The notes beneath the pieces were generated by a model. That model was not told where the DNA came from, did no database searches, and saw only the letters and a list, made by a program, of their open reading frames with translations. The translations under genes were made by a program, and so were the position numbers. Shown here piece after piece: positions 1 through 5,310 of a DNA stretch of 5,310 nt (positions are counted from its first letter, which is position 1; each line of letters opens with the position of its first letter). Source of the DNA: Bacteroidales bacterium (lineage in GTDB: Bacteria; Bacteroidota; Bacteroidia; Bacteroidales; B18-G4); the NCBI GenBank assembly GCA_023132505.1, contig JAGLYE010000141.1, positions 1 to 5,310 of the forward strand, written 5' to 3'.

Positions 1-1815
1 GATGTTCCAATAATTGCCGGCTCCGATGGGAAGGTCGATAATCCTATTAATGATACCGTCAAAGTCAATCTCAACATTTTCATTATCACCATTTCCTTTC
101 TTTTCGTCTTCATTTTCATCCTTTTTTTCATCCTTCTCCTCACCTTCATCATCAGATTTAATTTCCACTTCATCGTTTTCGGGCTCAAAAGGATTCGGAG
201 TGTCCTTTTTCAATGTCACAAAGTAGATGCTGCTCATATCACGGTAGGCATGGTTCCACTCTGTATTGCTGTATATCGGGTTGAAGTCACGGTTGGAAGT
301 AAAGAAGAGGTATTTGCCATCATCACTGAAGACTGCCCCCCCGCAGTCGTACCAATCATCAGTAACTGCTTGTTTTTCTTCTGTTTCCAGTTCATATACA
401 TATACTTTTGTCACACTCAGTCTCTCAGGCAATGTGTATGTTACCCACCTGCTGTCGGGTGACCAGTTATAGTTACGCATCTCCCAGCTTCCGGCCTGCT
501 CAACCTGCGTAACTTTTTGTGTTTCAACATCGATATATTGCAGCCGAAGTTTCTTGTCGGCCCATAAAAGCATTTTCCCGTCAGGTGACCAGACAGGGTT
601 GTACTTGTATGTATCTCCATTATCAGTGAGCTGTTCCGGCTCTCCGGTGCCGTTTTGGTTAATGAGGTATATCTCATCTTCTCCTGTGGCATCAGAAATG
701 TAAGAAATATACTTCCCGTCGGGTGACCATTCGACGTTGCGGTCATTCACACCACATGAGCCGGTCAGGTTTCGTGTAATCCCCGACTTAACAGGTACAG
801 TATAGATATCCCCCCTGGCACCAAATACAACACGTTTTCCATCGGGAGCGACAGCAAAAGAAATGATGCTTTTGCCTGCATCCTTTAACTCATTCCGGCC
901 CGATGCAAGGTCTTCGGCAATGATCACAACAACCTGATCAATAACGCCGGTATTCAGGTCGTATATATAAAGAAAACCACCATTTTCATAGATGATGGCC
1001 TTATCACCAAGCGAGGGGAATTTAATATCAAATTCTGTGTAGTCGGTCAGTTTTTCGGTATTCCCTGTTTCTGTGTCATACACGAAAAGGTTCATGGTGC
1101 GATCACGGTCCGAGAGGTAATAGATCCTGGTACCATACCACATGGGGAAGATATCCTGGTATTCATTATCAGTAATATTCTCAATGCTTTTGCTTTCGAA
1201 ATCATAGATCCAGACGTCATCAGCCATCCCACCTTTATAATACTTCCAGGTACGGAACTCACGAAACACCCTGTTGTAAGCAAGTTTCTTCCCATCAGGG
1301 GAATATGAGCAAAACCCACCGGCAGGAAGCGGTAGTTCATCTGATAATCCTCCTCCTTTTGCAACAAGGAAAAGCTGTCCTTTGAAAGAATTAAAAGATT
1401 GCTTTCTGGACCTGTAAACAATATTGTCGTTATCCTTCCATGTCATCACAATGTTATTGGGCCCCATTCGGTCGGAGATATCATCCCTGCCAAGTGTAGC
1501 AGTATATGTCGCCCTGAAAGGCACACCACCTGCAGCCGGCATCACATAAACCTCGGTATTCCCGTCATACTGACCGGTGAATGCAATATTGCTTCCATCA
1601 GGTGAGAAACGTGCAAACATTTCATAGCCATCTGCATCATTGGTCAGTTTCCTGGCAATCCCGCCATCTTTGGAAAGGGTGTACAGGTCACCGGCATAAG
1701 TAAAAACTACCTGATCACCGTGAATAGCAGGAAAACGAAGAAGCCTGGCCTCTTCCTGTGCAAACAAGCCCATAACAAAAGTCATAAGCAGCATTAAAAT
1801 CGTAATTTTCTTCAT
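1..1815 (-). CDS. Tricorn protease homologue (S41 family), N-terminal 605 residues; 3' end outside window
   Basis: Seen: the frame is open from ATG 1815 to the window edge with no stop. An in-frame TAA at 1828-1830, with no ATG in between, makes 1815 the most upstream start. Residues 1-20 form a signal peptide: Lys2-Lys3, a hydrophobic core rich in Leu/Met, then Gly-Leu-Phe-Ala-Gln. The mature part carries repeated propeller blades marked by SPDG-type turns at about residues 71-74, 172-175, 324-326, 364-367, 410-413, 452-455 and 497-500. A highly charged insert spans about 546-580, followed by a segment ending LPIGAGNYWNI at 605. Known: tricorn proteins run six- and seven-bladed propellers, then C1, PDZ and C2 domains, and cleave peptides with a Ser/His centre in the C-terminal half. 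Homologues are usually around 1050-1100 residues, so roughly 450 residues including the active site are missing. Inferred: an exported peptidase acting in the periplasm. TolB-like propeller proteins share the PD40 repeats, but the order, length and charged insert favour tricorn. Peptidase activity cannot be judged here. Confidence 0.92.
   Translation of the reverse strand, partial: MKKITILMLLMTFVMGLFAQEEARLLRFPAIHGDQVVFTYAGDLYTLSKDGGIARKLTNDADGYEMFARFSPDGSNIAFTGQYDGNTEVYVMPAAGGVPFRATYTATLGRDDISDRMGPNNIVMTWKDNDNIVYRSRKQSFNSFKGQLFLVAKGGGLSDELPLPAGGFCSYSPDGKKLAYNRVFREFRTWKYYKGGMADDVWIYDFESKSIENITDNEYQDIFPMWYGTRIYYLSDRDRTMNLFVYDTETGNTEKLTDYTEFDIKFPSLGDKAIIYENGGFLYIYDLNTGVIDQVVVIIAEDLASGRNELKDAGKSIISFAVAPDGKRVVFGARGDIYTVPVKSGITRNLTGSCGVNDRNVEWSPDGKYISYISDATGEDEIYLINQNGTGEPEQLTDNGDTYKYNPVWSPDGKMLLWADKKLRLQYIDVETQKVTQVEQAGSWEMRNYNWSPDSRWVTYTLPERLSVTKVYVYELETEEKQAVTDDWYDCGGAVFSDDGKYLFFTSNRDFNPIYSNTEWNHAYRDMSSIYFVTLKKDTPNPFEPENDEVEIKSDDEGEEKDEKKDENEDEKKGNGDNENVEIDFDGIINRIIDLPIGAGNYWNI
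76..180 (-). repeat. Low-complexity acidic/lysine-rich coding tract in the tricorn homologue
   Basis: Codons for residues 546-580 are almost entirely Asp, Glu, Lys and Asn, encoded by imperfect GAT-GAA-AAA/AAG repeats that include a seven-A run. The tract interrupts the second propeller just before the segment beginning VEIDFDGI. Charged inserts at this point are, from memory, common in Bacteroidota tricorn homologues and vary in length. It is probably a flexible surface loop. The repeated codons make it prone to length change by slippage. Confidence 0.75.
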
Positions 1816-1863
1816 AATTTTTGTGTTTTATATAAATTTCAGCAAATGATCTTTCCAAATTAA
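1816..1863 (-). promoter_or_regulatory. Leader and possible weak promoter of the tricorn homologue
   Basis: The 40 bases before ATG 1815 are AT-rich, with an A-rich stretch (ACACAAAAATT) directly before the start and no Shine-Dalgarno sequence, as is usual in Bacteroidota. TTAATTTG at 1863-1856 differs at one fixed position from the Bacteroidota -7 element TAnnTTTG and would give a leader of roughly 30-35 bases. No TTTG lies at the expected spacing upstream; the nearest (ATTTGAC, near 1894-1888) is too far. The promoter part is therefore tentative. Confidence 0.25.
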
Positions 1864-1867
1864 TGCC

Positions 1868-1927
1868 AAAAAACCTAAGTTTCTTGCTGTCAAATGAATA
1901 CATTCACAGATCATCTGCCATAGGTTT
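1868..1927 (-). terminator. Terminator-like inverted repeat after the helicase-nuclease gene
   Basis: On the minus strand AAACCTA (1927-1921) pairs perfectly with TAGGTTT (1877-1871), and the T run continues to 1868, giving six T in all. The 43-base interval holds two further perfect small palindromes: CAGAT-N-ATCTG (1907-1917) and TGAAT-N2-ATTCA (1895-1906). A branched hairpin ending in a U-run could end the upstream transcript 45-105 bases past its stop codon. The outer stem is AT-rich and the loop is long, so termination efficiency is doubtful. Confidence 0.3.
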
Positions 1928-1954
1928 CTGATTGTTCAAAGGTGTACAACAGGC

Positions 1955-1968
1955 GTTCAGAAATGAAC
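1955..1968 (-). repeat. Small hairpin just past the helicase-nuclease stop codon
   Basis: A perfect five-base inverted repeat with a four-base loop (GTTCA-TTTC-TGAAC on the minus strand) begins three bases after the TGA at 1974-1972. No T-run follows, so it is not an intrinsic terminator by itself. It may protect the 3' end of the transcript, or it may be chance. Confidence 0.3.
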
Positions 1969-1971
1969 ATA

Positions 1972-4900
1972 TCAAACTTTTCGCAGTACATATTCTTCTC
2001 CCAGGTAAAGCAGGTACTTCTCAACCTCATGAAAACCCATTTCAAAAAGCAGTTCAGCATAACGGCTAATCTGCCTGATATGCTTTTCATCTTCTCGGCC
2101 TGTCTTGTAATCCAGTACGATAGCATGTTTATCTTTGATCATCAATCTATCGGGCCGGTATTCTCCACCCCCGGCCTTTAGTATACCGGCTTCATTTTTC
2201 AAGTGGTAATTTCCATCAAAAAAAGGTTTTATCTCTTTCTGGTTCAGGATCCCTTCCAGCAAATGCATCAGGTCTCTTGCTTTATCTGCCTGAATATTAC
2301 CGGAATTCACCTCAGCAAGTATAGCAGGCCCCAGATCTGAAATTGTATTGATCTTGGAAAGGACCTGATGAACAAGGTTTCCCCATTCAAGATTTCTGGA
2401 TTCGTCGTCAAGGTCCCAATAATCAGCAGCATGTCCGCTAAGCAATATATTATTTCGCCAGTTTCCCGACACAAAATGTTCCGAATGAATGGAAGATGCC
2501 GCTTGTTTATCTTTTGACGGCAATGGTCCGGGATCCCCCAGTGAAAATTCTGTTTTTCGATCTTCCCATATTCCCCGGTATTCTAAAAATGCCCTGATCA
2601 AACCCGGAACGTCTTTCATCTCCTGAGGAGCTTCCGATGGCAGGTCACAGATAATAAATAACCTTTCTGTGGGTCTTGTTGTCGCCACGTACAAGATATT
2701 TAACAGATCGAGTTGCTGCATCTGCCATTCTTCCCGGTATATATTTTCATACACTGTGTTCTCCAGGCTTCTGACAACAGGCAGCAAAACAGTTTTCAAT
2801 GCAGGGATCGTATCATCATTCAGATGCACCCACTTATGTTCATTCCTGATCTCCACTTTATCATTGGCAAAAGGGTAGATCACAACAGGAAACTCCAGTC
2901 CTTTTGCTTTGTGGATCGTCATCACCTTAATGGCATCCATGCCCTCAGGAACTACAAGAGAGTAACGGTGTTTGTTCTCCTTCCAGAAAGCCGTAAAATC
3001 TTCAGCAACAAAGCGCTTATTCATAGAATACTCATATATGGCATCCAGGAAAAATATGATATAGGGATCGGGAGTGGCATCTAAAGTGAAGATCCGGATC
3101 AATGCTTCTACACGTTCATACAGGCCCATCTGGCGAAGCTTATCTGTGTTGAAGGAAATATTGCAGCTCTTGAAATAATCTTCCAAACCTATTTTCTTGT
3201 CTTCGGAAGGCATCAGACTGCTTTGCAGCAGTTCATTCAGTTTGTCGCCATCCCCTTTCCCGGCAAGGTATGCGATCATTCCGGCCATTGCCAGTTTATC
3301 CTCCCTGCTGTCAATAAAATCAAGACAGAATACCAGGAAATTCACTTCCGGAGAGGATGAGAGCAAGAGTGATTCTGCCGATACAACATCAATCCCGTTC
3401 AAAAGCAGGTTTCTGGCGATCTTGCTGGCTTCAGCATTCGACCTGCATAAGATGGCAATATCATCATACGTATAGCCTTTACTTTCCTTCAGATCGCTAA
3501 CCCTTTGGAATATTATTTCCAGGTAAGCAATTTCCTTATCAGCCTTTTTCCCTTCCATGTCGACAAAGCTGAAATGTACTTCCCCACCAGGATTTTTCAC
3601 CGGGATCTCCTGTTTACTATCCGCATATATTAAACTCAGGGGTTCCGGAAGAAACTTTGCACTAAAGGCATAAAAATCATTATTGAATTTTATGATCTCC
3701 TCCCTGGAGCGGAAATTATAATTCAGCTTGAGGGGTTTATAATTACGTTTGAGGCTGTTTTCCCGAGCTTCCATTTCAGCGCTCTGTGGCTTATCATATA
3801 TTTCCGGGAGCCTGACCAGTTGTTCCACTTCACCTCCCTTGAATCGGTAAATTGCCTGTTTCGCATCCCCAACGATCATATTGAAATGATCTTCGGACAG
3901 GGCATTTTCAACCAGTGGAAGAATATTCTGCCATTCCAGGACAGAGGTATCCTGAAATTCATCGATCAGGAAGTGCCTGTATTTTTCGCCCAGGCGCTCG
4001 TATATAAACGGGATTGGCTCATTATTTACAACTTTTGCAATTCGTTTATCGAACTCCGAAATATGGATAATGCCATCATTTTCCCTGATCTGATCCATGA
4101 CTTGCAGGATCTCATTTAGCACAGCCAGTTGAAAAATATTCTTTTTCAGGATTTTATACAATTCGTACTTATCCTGGTTCTCCTCTATATAATTGATTAT
4201 CCCGCCCGCTAAATCCATCATCTGGCTTTTAAGGCCGTCTATCAAGAACTTTTTCTGATCGTCAAGACCATCGGAATACCATTTATCATCCCCAAGAGTG
4301 GTAATAACCCTGCTCCCCGGATAATATGTCGCAAAGTTTCTTTTATATAGTTTATTGATATAACCATAGATCCCGGAATTAGCATAGTGTAAATCCTTAG
4401 CGACGATCCCGTTATTTTCCCAGAATGATATCAGCTTTCCTGCCTGGGTGCTCAGCTCATTTTCAAATTCCCTGCAAAAAGCCGTCAGCACCCTTATAAC
4501 TTTAAGAATCTCAGCGGTATCCATGTTTTGCAAGGCGGGCAGGAAGTTCATAATATCGTCCCGAAGCAAACGCTTTGAAAAAGATTTCAATGCTCCTTCA
4601 ATATCCCAGTTCTTCTCATCACTGATACGTGATTCGGTAAAACCAGAGAGTGCCCTGGTCGGTGTCTCATCTACCCCCACCCTGCTCAATAACATATCTA
4701 CTGCCTGGGAAACCATGTTGTTTTCATCCACCTCAACCTCAAAATTCAATGGCAGATGCAAGTCAAAGGCAAAAGCCCGTATAATACGGTGTATGAAACT
4801 GTCGATGGTACTTACTGAGAAGTCCTGGTAGTTGTGAAGGATCTTCGTTAATACCTTTCCTGCATTTTGGACGATTATGTTTCGTTCTAATCCGCATGTT

Positions 4901-5142
4901 TCCTGCAAATCTGGCAGCATGTATTTCACTGCATTGCTTTCGGTATAATTATCAGGATCAGCAATTTCGGTCAAACTGCGAAGGATCCTTTCCCGCATTT
5001 CATTAGCGGCCTTATTGGTAAAAGTAATAGCCAGGATGCTCCTGAAAGCTGAGGGTTCCTTCAAGACTATATTCAGGTATTCCCTCACAAGGGTATAGGT
5101 CTTACCCGATCCTGCTGATGATCTGTAAACGGTGAAGCTCAT
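1972..5142 (-). CDS. AddA/RecB-type ATP-dependent helicase-nuclease (UvrD-like helicase with C-terminal PD-(D/E)XK nuclease)
   Basis: Role (known for the family): unwinds and degrades DNA from double-strand breaks to prepare ends for RecA recombination. Seen, numbering from the chosen start: Walker A SSAGSGKT 8-15; motif Ia AITFTNKAANEM 38-49; STIDSF 111-116; Walker B LIDEFQDTS 392-400; motif III VGDAKQAIYRF 424-434; motif IV LNYNFRS 473-479; motif V VMTIHKAKGLEF 740-751; motif VI ILYVATTRPTER 816-827. The RecB-family nuclease follows: GNLVH 921-925, YRPDRL 995-1000 (Asp998), DYKTG 1011-1015 (Asp1011, Lys1013) and QISRY 1024-1028. All expected catalytic residues are present. At 1056 residues it is somewhat shorter than B. 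subtilis AddA or E. coli RecB (about 1,200). Start: the frame opens further to 5226, but those 28 residues are hydrophobic, proline-rich and translated from a heptamer array; ATG 5142 puts the Walker A at its usual distance. No Shine-Dalgarno is visible. No AddB or RecC gene adjoins it. AddA versus RecB cannot be settled from motifs alone, so no symbol is given. Confidence 0.93.
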   Translation of the reverse strand: MSFTVYRSSAGSGKTYTLVREYLNIVLKEPSAFRSILAITFTNKAANEMRERILRSLTEIADPDNYTESNAVKYMLPDLQETCGLERNIIVQNAGKVLTKILHNYQDFSVSTIDSFIHRIIRAFAFDLHLPLNFEVEVDENNMVSQAVDMLLSRVGVDETPTRALSGFTESRISDEKNWDIEGALKSFSKRLLRDDIMNFLPALQNMDTAEILKVIRVLTAFCREFENELSTQAGKLISFWENNGIVAKDLHYANSGIYGYINKLYKRNFATYYPGSRVITTLGDDKWYSDGLDDQKKFLIDGLKSQMMDLAGGIINYIEENQDKYELYKILKKNIFQLAVLNEILQVMDQIRENDGIIHISEFDKRIAKVVNNEPIPFIYERLGEKYRHFLIDEFQDTSVLEWQNILPLVENALSEDHFNMIVGDAKQAIYRFKGGEVEQLVRLPEIYDKPQSAEMEARENSLKRNYKPLKLNYNFRSREEIIKFNNDFYAFSAKFLPEPLSLIYADSKQEIPVKNPGGEVHFSFVDMEGKKADKEIAYLEIIFQRVSDLKESKGYTYDDIAILCRSNAEASKIARNLLLNGIDVVSAESLLLSSSPEVNFLVFCLDFIDSREDKLAMAGMIAYLAGKGDGDKLNELLQSSLMPSEDKKIGLEDYFKSCNISFNTDKLRQMGLYERVEALIRIFTLDATPDPYIIFFLDAIYEYSMNKRFVAEDFTAFWKENKHRYSLVVPEGMDAIKVMTIHKAKGLEFPVVIYPFANDKVEIRNEHKWVHLNDDTIPALKTVLLPVVRSLENTVYENIYREEWQMQQLDLLNILYVATTRPTERLFIICDLPSEAPQEMKDVPGLIRAFLEYRGIWEDRKTEFSLGDPGPLPSKDKQAASSIHSEHFVSGNWRNNILLSGHAADYWDLDDESRNLEWGNLVHQVLSKINTISDLGPAILAEVNSGNIQADKARDLMHLLEGILNQKEIKPFFDGNYHLKNEAGILKAGGGEYRPDRLMIKDKHAIVLDYKTGREDEKHIRQISRYAELLFEMGFHEVEKYLLYLGEEYVLRKV

Positions 5143-5162
5143 CACAGTAAAAGTAGTAAAAA

Positions 5163-5192
5163 GGTACGGGGTGTGCGGTATGGGGTATGGGG
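5163..5192. repeat. Heptanucleotide tandem array, four units plus two bases
   Basis: On the + strand the units are ggtacgg, ggtgtgc, ggtatgg and ggtatgg, followed by gg. The last two are identical; the first differs by one base and the second by two. The array lies 20 bases upstream of the helicase-nuclease start at 5142, so it probably falls in the leader. One strand is G-rich (three GGGG tracts plus shorter ones) and the other C-rich. Copy-number change would shift leader length by seven bases. Confidence 0.7.
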
Positions 5193-5223
5193 AAAAATTA
5201 AATAAAAGTGTAATTTTGAGCTT

Positions 5224-5232
5224 CAAACCATA
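5224..5232 (-). promoter_or_regulatory. Weak -7-like motif upstream of the helicase-nuclease gene
   Basis: TATGGTTTG resembles the Bacteroidota -7 element TAnnTTTG with one extra spacer base. It lies in an AT-rich stretch (about 5193-5260), 81 bases before ATG 5142. A TTTG occurs upstream (within TTGTTTG, near 5266-5260), but the separation of about 27 bases exceeds the usual 19-21. The location is sensible but the match is poor. Confidence 0.2.
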
Positions 5233-5266
5233 AATAATGAAAAGAAATAAAAAAATTTACAAACAA

Positions 5267-5279
5267 GGGCTGAAAGCCC
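5267..5279. repeat. GC-rich palindromic hairpin (REP-like or terminator-like)
   Basis: GGGCT-GAA-AGCCC is a perfect five-base stem with a three-base loop in otherwise AT-rich DNA. Read on the minus strand it is followed by TTGTTTG and then a T-rich stretch, so it could end a transcript entering from beyond 5310. Similar GGGCTGAAAGCCC palindromes recur in intergenic regions of some Bacteroidota genomes in my recollection, which I cannot verify here. A dispersed repeat is the main alternative. Confidence 0.45.
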
Positions 5280-5310
5280 GAAATGTATAACTAAAAAATG
5301 ATGAAGGCTA

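Noticed and set aside
14..226. A 70-residue plus-strand frame rich in Ser and Phe.
   Set aside because: It is the antisense of the acidic/lysine tract in the tricorn homologue; its Ser/Phe bias simply reflects complemented GAA/GAT/AAA codons.
1715..1903. A 62-residue minus-strand frame across the start of the tricorn gene.
   Set aside because: It is out of frame with a well-supported gene that has a signal peptide, and has no recognisable features of its own.
1911..2126. A 71-residue minus-strand frame overlapping the end of the helicase-nuclease gene.
   Set aside because: Most of it is an alternative frame of the nuclease domain coding sequence, and the rest runs through palindromic intergenic DNA.
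4448..4831. A 127-residue plus-strand frame, the longest antisense frame within the helicase-nuclease gene.
   Set aside because: It lies wholly opposite conserved coding sequence, is Ser/Phe/Ile-rich as expected of antisense translation, and matches no family I recognise.
5237..5290. A 17-codon plus-strand frame (ATG 5237 to TAA 5290), Lys/Arg-rich, through the GC hairpin.
   Set aside because: It is too short, is translated from AT-rich DNA and a palindrome, and has no supporting signal beyond an A-rich context.
5222..5309. An open minus-strand stretch from the window edge to a TGA at 5224-5222 that could be the tail of an upstream gene.
   Set aside because: The translation is Phe/Leu-rich, passes through the palindrome and poly-T DNA, and looks like non-coding AT-rich sequence. 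Another frame has a TAG at 5293-5291, which is equally uninformative.
5298..5310. A possible start of a divergent plus-strand gene: ATG-ATG-AAG-GCT after an A-rich stretch.
   Set aside because: The context resembles a Bacteroidota gene start, but only four codons are visible, so it cannot be supported from this window.

Overview
The window carries two genes on the minus strand of what is most likely a member of the Bacteroidota. The suggestion rests on four things: an exported tricorn-type protease homologue with a Lys/Asp/Glu-rich insert, a single-chain AddA/RecB-like helicase-nuclease of the kind common in that phylum, AT-rich leaders without Shine-Dalgarno sequences, and short low-complexity intergenic arrays. 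I cannot assign a genus.

Layout, read in the direction of transcription (right to left). Positions 5310-5143 are non-coding as far as I can tell. They hold a 13-base GC hairpin (5267-5279), an AT-rich stretch with a weak Bacteroidota -7-like motif, and a four-unit heptanucleotide array (5163-5192). A complete 1056-residue AddA/RecB-type protein occupies 5142-1972. It has every superfamily 1 helicase motif and a C-terminal PD-(D/E)XK nuclease domain with its key residues intact. A 156-base gap (1971-1816) follows, with several small palindromes and a terminator-like inverted repeat ending in six T. From 1815 to the window edge runs the first 605 codons of a tricorn protease homologue: a signal peptide and the WD40-like (PD40) propellers. 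The PDZ and catalytic serine-peptidase domains lie beyond position 1.

The two genes have no obvious functional link. One protein should act on chromosomal double-strand breaks in the cytoplasm. The other should be exported and degrade peptides. They share orientation, but the gap with its palindromes suggests separate transcripts. No AddB-type partner gene is visible next to the helicase-nuclease.

I found no mobile element, CRISPR array, tRNA or rRNA, and no convincing new biological system. The points most worth checking are the heptamer array just upstream of the helicase start, the GC hairpin that may be a dispersed genomic repeat, and the absence of a partner gene.
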